The translations under genes were made by a program, and so were the position numbers. Of a DNA stretch of 26,088 bases, positions 16,528-23,824 are shown one piece after another. Where the stretch lies: NCBI GenBank assembly GCA_031424145.1, contig JANPGV010000192.1:1-26088 (forward strand). Direction: 5' to 3'. Source of the DNA: JAENVT01 sp031424145 (GTDB lineage: Bacteria; Actinomycetota; Acidimicrobiia; Acidimicrobiales; Ilumatobacteraceae). Under the pieces are notes generated by a model, which saw nothing but the letters and a program-made list of their open reading frames with translations, made no database searches and was not told the DNA's origin. Position 1 is the stretch's first letter, and the number at the start of each line of letters is the position of its first letter.

Positions 16528-17979
16528 ATGACCGCGCAACAACTGAGTGGGCTCGACGCCAGCTTCCTGCACATGGAGACGTCGAGGACGTTTGGACACG
16601 TCTCGAGCTTGTCGATCTACGAGCGTCCGCGCAGGAAGGACTTCGATGCGTTCGAGGCGTTGCGCGCCCAGGTTGCCAGCCGGCTGCACCTCATCGAGCC
16701 ACTTCGTCGGCGACTCATCGAGGTGCCGTTCGGGCTGGATCGGCCCTACTGGATCACGGACCCCGATTTCGATCTCGACTTCCACGTACGTCATCTCGGG
16801 TTGGCCGGGCCGGGGACAGCCGAACAGCTCACCGAACAGGTTGCCCGCATCATCGCCCGTCCACTCGATCGCACCAAACCTTTGTGGGAGCTGTACGTGA
16901 TCGAAGGGCTCGAGAGCGGCGACTTCGCAGTGTTGAACAAGATCCACCACGCAACCATTGACGGCGCATCGGGAGTCGAGATGATGTCGATCCTGCTCGA
17001 CCACGAGGTCGACTCCGTCGCTCCGGAACCACCCGCCGACGACCGAGCTCCCGACGTGGTCCCATCGTCGCTCGAGCTGCTCGGGCGGGCATCGGTCAAC
17101 ATGGCCCGCAATCCGGCGCGGATCACTCGAATCACGTTGCGATCGTTGGGCGAGCTGGCCAAAGCGGCGCGACGGATCGACCTCGCCAACACGTTCGACG
17201 CGCTCCAGCGACGGTTACGGCCGCCATCCGACGAACAGCGCGACCAGCCCCCGAGACTCCCACGGATTACGGCTCCGGCAACACCGTTCAACAAGGCGAT
17301 CACTGCCCACCGGCGGTTCGCAATCGGATCTGTCCCCCTCGACGACGTCAAGGCGATCAAGAATCGACTCGGCGTCTCGATCAACGATGTCGTGATGGCG
17401 GTGTGCGCCGGAGCACTGCGCACCTATCTCGACAAACACGGCGTCCTACCGGCTGAGCCGCTCGTCGCGATGGTGCCGGTGTCGACCCGAAGTGGAGACG
17501 AGGCCGACAAATGGACGAACCGCGTCTCCGCGTTGCTGGCCGAGTTGCCGACCAACGTCGACGATCCCGTGAAGCGCGTGATGGCGATGCACGAAACGAT
17601 GAATGCCGCCAAGCAGCGATTCGACCTCATGCCTGCCGACCTCATCATGGACTTCACTCAACTCGCGATGCCTGCACTCGCCACGAGGGCAATACGTCTT
17701 GCGGCTGCGACGAGGATCGTGGACAGGGTCAATCCACCGATGAACCTCGTGATCTCGAACGTCCCCGGTCCTCGTCAGCCCCTCTACGCGGCAGGCGCGC
17801 GGATGAAGCACTACTACCCCGTGTCGACGATCACCGATGGCCAAGGTCTCAACATCACTGTGCAGAGCTACACCGACACGCTCGACTTCGGGCTGGTCTC
17901 GTGCCGCGAGTTGGTACCCGACGTCTGGGACCTGATGCAGTTCTGCCTCGACGAAGTGCAACAGCTCAAAGATGGCTGA
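16528..17979 (+). CDS. WS/DGAT-family wax ester synthase / acyl-CoA:diacylglycerol acyltransferase
   Basis: A protein of 483 aa, a normal length for the family. The catalytic motif HHxxxDG is intact as HHATIDG (residues 140-146), following PLWELYVIEGL (118-128). Later family blocks are present: GVSINDVVMAVCAGALRTYL and NLVISNVPGPRQPLY. These enzymes join an acyl-CoA to a long-chain alcohol or diacylglycerol to make storage wax esters or triacylglycerol at the inner face of the membrane. TACTTG lies 6 nt before the ATG and no SD is seen, so the message may be leaderless. It overlaps the downstream cyclase-family gene by 8 bp, implying one transcript and possibly coupled translation. Confidence 0.93.
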   Translation: MTAQQLSGLDASFLHMETSRTFGHVSSLSIYERPRRKDFDAFEALRAQVASRLHLIEPLRRRLIEVPFGLDRPYWITDPDFDLDFHVRHLGLAGPGTAEQLTEQVARIIARPLDRTKPLWELYVIEGLESGDFAVLNKIHHATIDGASGVEMMSILLDHEVDSVAPEPPADDRAPDVVPSSLELLGRASVNMARNPARITRITLRSLGELAKAARRIDLANTFDALQRRLRPPSDEQRDQPPRLPRITAPATPFNKAITAHRRFAIGSVPLDDVKAIKNRLGVSINDVVMAVCAGALRTYLDKHGVLPAEPLVAMVPVSTRSGDEADKWTNRVSALLAELPTNVDDPVKRVMAMHETMNAAKQRFDLMPADLIMDFTQLAMPALATRAIRLAAATRIVDRVNPPMNLVISNVPGPRQPLYAAGARMKHYYPVSTITDGQGLNITVQSYTDTLDFGLVSCRELVPDVWDLMQFCLDEVQQLKDG

Positions 17980-18652
17980 CAGCTCTGACTCGGGACGTAC
18001 GTTCGTCGATCTCAGCCATTCGGTCACCGAGGGTTTGCAGACGTACCCGGGCCTGCCGGCTCCGCACATCTTCGAGCACCTCGACCGGGACGCGGCGCAG
18101 GCGATCTATGGCCCCGGCGTGACCTTCACCATCGGCATGATCACGATCTGTTCGAACACAGGGACCTACATGGACGTGCCTTATCACCGGTTCGCCGACG
18201 GGCATGACCTGACGGGGCTGCCGCTAGATCGGGTCGCGTCCGTGCCGGGAATCTGCATCGATTGCCTCGGCATCAACAGCATCGGCCCCGAGCACCTTGC
18301 CGATCGAGCGCTGGCCGGCCGAGCGGTGCTGTTCCGGACGGACCACAGCCGTCACTTCGCGACCCCTGCCTATCTCGATCATCATCCGCACCTGGCTGCA
18401 GCCACCGCCGAGGCGCTCGTCGAGGCAGGAGCACTGTGCGTCGGCATCGATTCGCTGAACATCGATGCCATCGACAGCCCCGACGGCGACGGCCGGCCGG
18501 TTCACACCACGTTGCTGAGGAACGACATCCCCATCATCGAGCACCTGACCGGCCTCGACGCACTGCCATCGGACGGGTTCCGGTTCACCGCCGTGCCCCC
18601 AAAGATCAAGGGACTGGGCACGTTCACCGTGCGAGCCTTCGCGACGGTCTAG
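17972..18652 (+). CDS. Cyclase-family (kynurenine formamidase-like) hydrolase with altered metal motif
   Basis: A protein of 226 aa. The fold is recognisable from FVDLSHSVTEGLQTYPGLPA at the start, the metal-motif region at 62-72, the segment VGIDSLNIDA, and FRFTAVPPKIKGLGTFTVRA at the end. Characterised members (KynB, isatin hydrolase) use HxGTHxDxPxH to bind Zn or Mn. Here the motif is N62-T-G-T-Y66-M-D68-V-P-Y-H72, so two histidines are Asn and Tyr while Asp68 and His72 stay. It may use a changed metal site or bind without hydrolysis. The gene overlaps the WS/DGAT gene by 8 bp, so a role on a lipid-related amide, ester or lactone is conceivable; no substrate can be named. Confidence 0.83.
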   Translation: MADSSDSGRTFVDLSHSVTEGLQTYPGLPAPHIFEHLDRDAAQAIYGPGVTFTIGMITICSNTGTYMDVPYHRFADGHDLTGLPLDRVASVPGICIDCLGINSIGPEHLADRALAGRAVLFRTDHSRHFATPAYLDHHPHLAAATAEALVEAGALCVGIDSLNIDAIDSPDGDGRPVHTTLLRNDIPIIEHLTGLDALPSDGFRFTAVPPKIKGLGTFTVRAFATV

Positions 18653-18692
18653 ACCAAATTCTCTCCTGACGAAACTTTTCGGCGAAGCGGAA

Positions 18693-18716
18693 TAAAGCAA
18701 GCGATCACTTGCTTTA
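18693..18716. promoter_or_regulatory. Perfect inverted repeat, candidate TetR-family operator
   Basis: TAAAGCAAG (18693-18701), spacer CGATCA, CTTGCTTTA (18708-18716): perfect 9-bp arms, 24 bp in all, 50 bp before the SDR start. Size and A/T-ended arms are typical of TetR-family operators. The closest TetR gene is at 20596-21240, at the far end of the SDR/QueA-like operon. Confidence 0.6.
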
Positions 18717-18766
18717 ATGGTGCGATCGAGCGCCACCGCCGCCAGCGGGACGTGGAGAGGATCACC

Positions 18767-19510
18767 ATGAGCACTTCATCGAACGTCGCATCAAAGATCG
18801 CATTGGTCACAGGGGGCTCGAAGGGTTTCGGTCTGGCACTGGCCAGCGATCTCGTCGAGGACGGTTGGACCGTCGTGATCGACGGCAGGGATCCAGCCGC
18901 GTTGGACGCTGCGGTGCGCAGATTGCAAGCAACGTCGGGCGGTAAGGCGGGTGCGAGCACCATTCGAGGCCTCGCCGGCGACGTAGCCGATCCGCGACAT
19001 CGCGCTGCGCTCGTCGAGGCGGTCTCCGAGCTCGGCGGCCTCGACCTGCTGGTCAACAACGCCAGCGTCCTCGGTCCTTCACCGCAGCCGAACCTCGAGT
19101 CCTACCCACTGGACGAACTCGAACGTGTCCTGGCCGTCAACGTGGTCGCGCCCCTCGCTCTCGTCCAAGCAACGCTGCCCATGCTCAGGGCGAGCCATGG
19201 GACCGTGGTGGACATCACCTCCGACGCCGCCGTCGAGGGGTACCCGGGATGGGGCGGATACGGCTCGTCGAAGGCAGCGCTCGAGCAGTTGTCGAACGTG
19301 CTCGCTGCAGAGGAGCCTGACGTCCACGTGTACTGGTTCGACCCGGGTGACATGCGCACCGAGATGCACCAGGCAGCCTTTCCCCGTGAGGACATCTCCG
19401 ATCGCCCGTTGCCGGAGACGGTCGTGCCGGCACTGCGCCGCCTGCTGCGCACGGCTCCGGCCAGCGGCAGGTTCCGCGCGAGCGAGCTAGTGGCGGAGGT
19501 GTCGTTGTGA
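18767..19510 (+). CDS. Short-chain dehydrogenase/reductase (SDR)
   Basis: A protein of 247 aa, a classical SDR. The NAD(P) motif is TGGSKGFG (15-22), NNAS lies at 97-100 (usually NNAG), and the catalytic set is Ser152 in DITSDAA with Tyr165 and Lys169 in YGSSK. The start at 18767 has GGAGAGG 7 nt upstream; the in-frame ATG at 18752 is less likely. It reduces a carbonyl or oxidises an alcohol with a nicotinamide cofactor; no substrate is evident. Its stop overlaps the GTG start of the QueA-like gene (GTGA), so the two are translationally coupled and likely act together. The perfect operator upstream suggests tight TetR control. Confidence 0.91.
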   Translation: MSTSSNVASKIALVTGGSKGFGLALASDLVEDGWTVVIDGRDPAALDAAVRRLQATSGGKAGASTIRGLAGDVADPRHRAALVEAVSELGGLDLLVNNASVLGPSPQPNLESYPLDELERVLAVNVVAPLALVQATLPMLRASHGTVVDITSDAAVEGYPGWGGYGSSKAALEQLSNVLAAEEPDVHVYWFDPGDMRTEMHQAAFPREDISDRPLPETVVPALRRLLRTAPASGRFRASELVAEVSL

Positions 19511-20592
19511 ACACCGCCACCATGACGCCTCCCTCACGCATCCCGGAGTCAGTCGCTGGATCGACGGACCGGTTGTCGTTCGAACTGCCCGCACATCTCG
19601 AGGCGGGCGAACCCGCAGAGGCACGTGGGATGACTCGCGACGCTGTGCGGATGCTCGTTGCCGAACGCAAAACCGGTCGGCTCACGCACACGACGTTCGG
19701 GACTCTCCCTTCGTTTCTCCATCCGGGCGATCTCGTCGTCGTCAACACCTCCGCTGTCGTGCCGGCCGCCGTCGCGGCTGCCTCGACAAACGGGTCGCGG
19801 TTGATCGTTCATCTCTCGACACGCTTGGACGACGGACGTTGGGTCGTAGAACCGCGGCGAATCGACGGACCGACAACTCGCCGTTGGGACGGCCCGGTTC
19901 CACCTCGCGTCGAACTCGGCTCCGACGCAACGATTACCTTTGTCGAGCCCTACCTGGACAGCGCTCGCTTGTGGGTGGCCGACCTGGACCTTCCGCAACC
20001 GGTTTTCACCTGGCTCGCTGTCCACGGCCGGCCGATCAGGTACGGCTACGTGGATCGGCCGTGGCCACTCTCCGCATACCAGAACGTGTACGCGACGGAG
20101 CCCGGCAGCGCGGAGATGCCGAGTGCAGGTCGGCCGTTCACAACCGAGGTGATCACTCGGCTCGTCGCCAAGGGGGTCGGCGTGACGCCGCTCGTGTTGC
20201 ACACAGGAGTTGCCTCGCTCGAATCAACGGAACTGCCGTACCCGGAGCGTCTCCGGGTGCCGGCAACGACGGCAGAGCGTGTGAATGCGACCCGTCGCGG
20301 CGGCGGCAGGGTCATTGCGGTCGGCACGACGGTCGTACGTGGGCTGGAGACCGCTGGTGACGCCGGGGTTGTGCGGGCGATCGACGGCTGGACGGATCTG
20401 GTGATCACCCCGGAGCGAGGTGTGCATGTCGTCGACGGTCTGCTGACCGGTTGGCACGAGCCCGCGGCCTCCCATCTGCTGATGCTCGAAGCGGTCGCCG
20501 GCCGTGCCCTGCTGGAGTCGTCGTATGCCGCGAGCCTGGAGGGCGGGTATCTGTGGCACGAGTTCGGTGACATGCACCTGATCCTGCCGTAG
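19507..20592 (+). CDS. Divergent QueA-like protein (S-adenosylmethionine:tRNA ribosyltransferase-isomerase family)
   Basis: A protein of about 361 aa from GTG 19507. Family blocks: FLHPGDLVVVNTSAVVPA (about 70-87), YQNVYATEPGSAEMPSAGRP (about 190-209), PLVLHTGVASLES, and GGGRVIAVGTTVVRGLE (about 264-280). Authentic QueA moves the ribosyl part of SAM onto preQ1 in tRNA to make epoxyqueuosine. Two conserved stretches differ: AGLHFT is AGRPFT, and NFHLP..S near the C-terminus is GWHEPAAS. No queuosine gene is nearby; the partner is an SDR whose last codon overlaps this start. It is therefore probably a QueA relative with a different ribosyl acceptor, or one with altered activity. The family is sure, the reaction is not. 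Confidence 0.85.
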   Translation: MNTATMTPPSRIPESVAGSTDRLSFELPAHLEAGEPAEARGMTRDAVRMLVAERKTGRLTHTTFGTLPSFLHPGDLVVVNTSAVVPAAVAAASTNGSRLIVHLSTRLDDGRWVVEPRRIDGPTTRRWDGPVPPRVELGSDATITFVEPYLDSARLWVADLDLPQPVFTWLAVHGRPIRYGYVDRPWPLSAYQNVYATEPGSAEMPSAGRPFTTEVITRLVAKGVGVTPLVLHTGVASLESTELPYPERLRVPATTAERVNATRRGGGRVIAVGTTVVRGLETAGDAGVVRAIDGWTDLVITPERGVHVVDGLLTGWHEPAASHLLMLEAVAGRALLESSYAASLEGGYLWHEFGDMHLILP

Positions 20593-20595
20593 CGC

Positions 20596-21240
20596 TCACA
20601 GAAGCGAGGCGATCATCGTCTCGGCCATCCAGCTCGAATACTTGTCGATGGACCACCGTCGCAGGTTGACGAGCAGGTCGTAGGTGTCGGGTGCCGTGAG
20701 GAGCCACATGACGTCGCGTGCGTCCCGCTTGGTGACACCTGGTCGCAGGTGGCCGGAGTCGGCGAGAGACGCGGCGTTGTCGCCCATGCGTTTCAGTCGC
20801 TTGGCGTCGAGTTCGCGGTAGAGGGCAGCGGCACCAGCATCGAGACGACCGGCCTCGCGCAGCCAAAGCAGCAGTGGCGAGATGCGAGGCGACACCTCGC
20901 TGGCCAGACGACCCCATCCCTCGACCACATCTCGCGGATCCGGGGCCGATCGCAGGGCGTTGGAACGCTCCTCGGCATGGACGGGCCCGGCGCCGGCGAG
21001 AGCTCGGTCGCACAGGGCGCGCACGAGTCCGGCCTTGCCTCCGTATGTCTTGTAGATCGTCGCCGCGGAAACTCCAGCGGCTTCGGCAATCGATTCCACG
21101 GTTGTCGCCGAGTAACCCTGCCGGCGGAACTTCTGTTGGGCGATGTCCAGTGTCGCAGCGCGCAATTCTCTGGCCCGTTCCTGGCGCACTGTCGCGTCAT
21201 ACATCCTTGTCTGCTTGACCGGGTGCTTTCCGAGGGCCAT
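20596..21240 (-). CDS. TetR-family transcriptional regulator
   Basis: A protein of 214 aa from the ATG at 21240; a TTG two codons upstream and an ATG at 21204 are alternatives, none with a clear SD. The HTH is standard: ATLDIAQQKFRRQGYSATTV, then ESIAEAAGVSAATIYKTYGG and KAGLVRALCDRAL. The C-terminal ligand domain is all-helical (LASEVSPRISPLLLWLREAG) with no recognised ligand. It is convergent with the QueA-like gene (3-bp gap) and divergent from the NTF2-like gene (38-bp spacer). The perfect inverted repeat at 18693-18716 is the best candidate operator, which would make it the repressor of the SDR/QueA operon, although control of the divergent operon at 21279 is equally open. Confidence 0.88.
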   Translation of the reverse strand: MALGKHPVKQTRMYDATVRQERARELRAATLDIAQQKFRRQGYSATTVESIAEAAGVSAATIYKTYGGKAGLVRALCDRALAGAGPVHAEERSNALRSAPDPRDVVEGWGRLASEVSPRISPLLLWLREAGRLDAGAAALYRELDAKRLKRMGDNAASLADSGHLRPGVTKRDARDVMWLLTAPDTYDLLVNLRRWSIDKYSSWMAETMIASLL

Positions 21241-21278
21241 ACTCAATTCATTCTAGCCAGCTGGAACAGAACTGAGAG

Positions 21279-21737
21279 ATGATCGTGAACGATGAGAAGA
21301 ATGTTGAGAACAAGATTCAGAGCACACTGCCCCAGCGCCTCGTGAGCGCGGTCAACGACCACGATCTCGATGCACTCGTCGAGTGCTTCGCCGCCGACTA
21401 CCGCAACGAGACTCCAGCGCATCCCGGTCGCGGGTTTGTTGGGCGATCACAGGTCCGGGAAAACTGGGCACGGATCTTCGCCGGCGTGCCGGACATCACT
21501 GCCGACGTGTTGCGCACCTCTTTCGGCGATGGTGACGACGATGATGCAATTTGGTCGGAATGGGAGATGCGCGGGACTCGCCCCGACGGCGCAGAGCACC
21601 TCATGCGCGGCGTCATCATCTTCGGCGTCGAGGGCGAACAGGCCACGTGGGCACGCTTCTATCTCGAGCCGGTCGATCCCGGTGAGGGAGGCGTCGCCGC
21701 GGCGATCGGCCACATCGTCGAACCGCAACGGCAATGA
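21279..21737 (+). CDS. NTF2/SnoaL-like small protein
   Basis: A protein of 152 aa with the cone-like alpha+beta NTF2 pattern: RLVSAVNDHDLDALVECFAA at the start, ETPAHPGRGFVGRSQVRENW, WSEWEMRGTRPDGAEHLMRG, and VIIFGVEGEQATWARFYLEP at the end. Proteins of this fold are polyketide cyclases, isomerases or small binding proteins. No catalytic His/Asp pair can be assigned with confidence. Its stop overlaps the next start as ATGA, so it is coupled to the deazaflavin-type reductase gene. It is divergent from the TetR gene with a 38-bp spacer, so TetR control is likely. Confidence 0.8.
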   Translation: MIVNDEKNVENKIQSTLPQRLVSAVNDHDLDALVECFAADYRNETPAHPGRGFVGRSQVRENWARIFAGVPDITADVLRTSFGDGDDDDAIWSEWEMRGTRPDGAEHLMRGVIIFGVEGEQATWARFYLEPVDPGEGGVAAAIGHIVEPQRQ

Positions 21738-22192
21738 GTGCCGTCGTTCGGGACGCTCGTCCACCTGGGATCGTTATCCGCGTCCTGAACCCACTGATGC
21801 GTGCCCTGCTCGGATCACGCGCCGGGCGACGGATGAAGAACGTTGCGCTCATCGAGTTCAACGGTCGTCGTAGCGGGCGCCAGTACCGGATACCGGTCGG
21901 GTGGCATCACGCAGCGGGAACCTCATTCGTGCTCACTCCCGCATCTTGGCGAACGAACTTCACGGGCGGCAGATCGGCGACTGTGCGTCAACGCGGGCAG
22001 GTCCAACCGATGGTCGGCACCCTGGTGACCGATGCAGCAGAGGTGGCCGATGCAGTCCAGGCTGTGCTGGACAACGGCACGCCAGGGCGTCATCTGGGCC
22101 TGCGCATCCCCACTGGGCACCGTGTTGTGCCCGCTGACATCGCGGCGGTCGACCGAGCCATCATCCGTTTCGAGGGCTCGGGAACCGCTTGA
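21734..22192 (+). CDS. Deazaflavin (F420)-dependent nitroreductase-family protein
   Basis: A protein of 152 aa. The split beta-barrel FDOR-A/Ddn-like pattern is seen: RVLNPLMRALLGSRAGRRM near the start, then LIEFNGRRSGRQYRIPVGWH, FVLTPASWRTNFTGG, and late AVDRAIIRFEGSG. The segment G-R-R-S-G-R-x-Y-R-x-P-V corresponds to the G-(R/K)-x-(S/T)-G-x-x-R-x-x-P block of F420H2-dependent reductases. Such proteins reduce quinones or nitroaromatics with F420H2 at the membrane or in the cytosol, though some members bind other flavins. It overlaps the NTF2-like gene by 4 bp. Its stop overlaps the -35 of the next gene. Confidence 0.83.
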   Translation: MSAVVRDARPPGIVIRVLNPLMRALLGSRAGRRMKNVALIEFNGRRSGRQYRIPVGWHHAAGTSFVLTPASWRTNFTGGRSATVRQRGQVQPMVGTLVTDAAEVADAVQAVLDNGTPGRHLGLRIPTGHRVVPADIAAVDRAIIRFEGSGTA

Positions 22193-22220
22193 CCTTCAAG
22201 CGGACTTGATGGTTTACGCT
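22189..22220 (+). promoter_or_regulatory. MerR-type promoter/operator with leaderless start
   Basis: TTGACC (-35, 22189-22194), 20-nt spacer, TACGCT (-10, 22215-22220), then 6 nt to GTG at 22227. In the spacer lies CCTTCAAG-CGGA-CTTGATGG (22193-22212), a near-perfect palindrome (7 of 8). Over-long spacers filled by a palindrome are the hallmark of MerR-activated promoters, and TANNNT-N6-GTG marks a leaderless start. Confidence 0.68.
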
Positions 22221-22226
22221 GAGCGG

Positions 22227-22994
22227 GTGAGCTCTCCGTACAAGATCAAAGAAGTCGCCGATCGCAGCGGCTTCAGCGCGGCGACATTGCGCTACTACGA
22301 GGAGATCGGCCTGCTCCCCCAGGCCGGACGCACACCCGCCGGCTACCGGATGTACGACGAAAGCACGCTCGAGCGTCTCGCGTTCATCGCCCGGGCCAAG
22401 CAACTCGGCTGCAGCCTCGATGAGATCGCAGACCTCGCCCTCGCATGGGACGGTGGCAAGTGCGGCGCCGTGCAGGACCGTCTGCGCAGAGTCGTTGCCG
22501 ACAAGCTGGGCAGCGCACAGCAGCAGATCGTCGAACTGATGACTCTCAGCTCCGAGCTTCAACGTGCTGCGGTCAGTCTCGAGCTCCACCGACCCGACGG
22601 GCCGTGCGATGAGCAGTGCGGTTGCATCACGGACAACACCGAGCGGCAGGCAGTCACACTCGTGTTGAAACGGATCAACGGCAACGATGAGGTTCCGATT
22701 GCATGCACCTTGGCTGCGCCGGCGATCTCGGGCCGCCTCGACGAGTGGGGGGATCTCCTCGCGCATGTCGCCGGCCGCGAGGCGATCAACGGCGGCGTTC
22801 GGGCAACGTTCGGGTCAACGGTGCCGCTCGACGAGCTCATTCGCCTCGCCGCCGCCGAACAGGACTGCTGTCAGTTCTTCGGCTTCGCCATCACCGTCGA
22901 CGCGCGGGGCATCGCCCTCGAGGTCCGTGCTCCCGACGACGCTCTCCCGATCGTCGAAGCTCTCTTCGGCGCGGGACAAGGCACGCGTCGATGA
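22227..22994 (+). CDS. MerR-family metal-type regulator with a second Cys-containing domain
   Basis: A protein of 255 aa from GTG 22227; an upstream in-frame ATG at 22209 lies inside the operator and is rejected. The MerR HTH (YKIKEVADRSGFSAATLRYY, then EEIGLLP) is followed by a dimer helix. Metal-type cysteines are seen at Cys79 (GGKCGAVQDRL) and in PCDEQCGC (Cys127, 131, 133), close to the Cys82/117/126 of mercury-sensing MerR. Residues about 140-250 form an extra domain (LVLKRINGNDEVPIACTL; REAINGGVRATFGSTVPLDE; LAAAEQDCCQFFGFAITVD) with Cys160 and the pair Cys214-Cys215. I recall this domain attached to MerR proteins or standing alone in actinobacteria, with no known function. The overlap with a MerF/MerT-like gene supports a mercury or other soft-metal role. 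Confidence 0.85.
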   Translation: MSSPYKIKEVADRSGFSAATLRYYEEIGLLPQAGRTPAGYRMYDESTLERLAFIARAKQLGCSLDEIADLALAWDGGKCGAVQDRLRRVVADKLGSAQQQIVELMTLSSELQRAAVSLELHRPDGPCDEQCGCITDNTERQAVTLVLKRINGNDEVPIACTLAAPAISGRLDEWGDLLAHVAGREAINGGVRATFGSTVPLDELIRLAAAEQDCCQFFGFAITVDARGIALEVRAPDDALPIVEALFGAGQGTRR

Positions 22995-23278
22995 GCACCC
23001 GGAAGGAGGGCGCAGCCCTTGTCGGCGTCGGTGCAATCGCGTGTGCGGCATGCTGCGCGGGGCCCATCGTCGGGTTCCTCGCGGCTATCGGGCTTGGCAC
23101 GGCTGCCGGAGTCGCGCTGTTCGGCACGATCGCATTGGTCTTCGGAGCGATCGCGTTGACGTTCGTCCTCGGACATCGTCGCCGATCACTCCGCGCCACG
23201 TGCGAGCCACGTCCCGTCCCCGTCGACGTGACGCTGCAACGACTGGAACGACGGTCGGAAGAACGTCAACCCGGCTGA
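22991..23278 (+). CDS. MerF/MerT-like small membrane protein with CxxCC motif
   Basis: A protein of 95 aa; ATG overlaps the MerR stop (ATGA). Two hydrophobic helices (about 9-34 and 38-60), with Cys18 and the pair Cys21-Cys22 (CAACCAGP) inside the first, as in mercury importers MerT and MerF, where a cysteine pair in helix 1 receives Hg(II). A basic loop GHRRRSLRATC with Cys71 follows the second helix, and the tail is soluble and charged. MerF also has a second Cys pair; here only Cys71 is present. It probably moves or binds a thiophilic metal under control of the overlapping MerR gene. No mercuric reductase is in the window, which leaves the fate of the metal open. Confidence 0.72.
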   Translation: MSTRKEGAALVGVGAIACAACCAGPIVGFLAAIGLGTAAGVALFGTIALVFGAIALTFVLGHRRRSLRATCEPRPVPVDVTLQRLERRSEERQPG

Positions 23279-23285
23279 GTTTTGC

Positions 23286-23612
23286 CTAGCGTCCTACGGC
23301 TCGCTCCAGTTGAGCCTTGGTCATCTTTGACCGGCCCTTGACACCTTTGTCCTTGGCTTCGTTGTACAACTGATCCCTAGTGCGGCCACCCGGACCGCTG
23401 TGAGAGCGGAGGCCACCGCGTCGACCGGACGAGATGTCTTCGATCGAGCTCTTGCTCGCCTCTTTTGCCTCGCCGGCGCGAGCCCGCTCCTTGTTGACTG
23501 TCCGAGCCGCAATCTCCTCGGCGGTGTCCTCGTCCTCGCCTCTCTTCTCCAGGCCCTCTTTGATGTGTTCGTACTGGCGCTCGCGCTTCGCGCTCCAAGC
23601 TTCTGGTGGCAT
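23286..23612 (-). CDS. Small charged 'plasmid stabilization'-type protein (stress-associated)
   Basis: A protein of 108 aa, start ATG 23612. It is highly charged with no hydrophobic core: SAKRERQYEHIKEGLEKRGE, then DTAEEIAARTVNKERARAGE, SSGRRGGLRSHSGPGGRTRD, and C-terminal SKMTKAQLERAVGR, which looks like a short Rho-N/SAP-type nucleic-acid-binding helix pair. Databases often label this family 'plasmid stabilization protein', but I know of no firm evidence for that role; it occurs on chromosomes widely. A SigB-type promoter lies at 23662-23687 on the same strand. It is divergent from the 60-aa protein gene, which has the same kind of promoter. Likely a DNA- or RNA-associated stress protein; the function is inferred. 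Confidence 0.82.
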   Translation of the reverse strand: MPPEAWSAKRERQYEHIKEGLEKRGEDEDTAEEIAARTVNKERARAGEAKEASKSSIEDISSGRRGGLRSHSGPGGRTRDQLYNEAKDKGVKGRSKMTKAQLERAVGR

Positions 23613-23661
23613 TGCTTGCTCGCTTTCGTCAAGAGACAATCGAGATGGGTGGTGTTTACGC

Positions 23662-23687
23662 CTACCCCGGACTTCCAACTGCCAAAC
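23662..23687 (-). promoter_or_regulatory. Candidate SigB/SigF-type (general stress) promoter, leftward
   Basis: On the minus strand GTTT (23687-23684), 16-nt spacer, GGGTAG (23667-23662). The RNA start would be near 23655, about 43 nt before the ATG at 23612. Confidence 0.55.
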
Positions 23688-23824
23688 GGTCCGTAGCGTT
23701 CATCGGCCCCGTGCCGCCTCGAATTCGTCCCGGTTGCGGTGGGGCCTCAGGCCAACCGTAATCGCCACCGTCGAAATTTGACCGTGGGATCCCACCCACG
23801 CAACGTCGTCGAGTGGTCGGTCGC

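Noticed and set aside
21242..21276. CTCAATTC..GAACTGAG (7/8) and CCAGCTGG in the TetR/NTF2 spacer as an operator
   Set aside because: The two symmetries do not share a centre and the arms are short; could be chance, so not listed as an operator.
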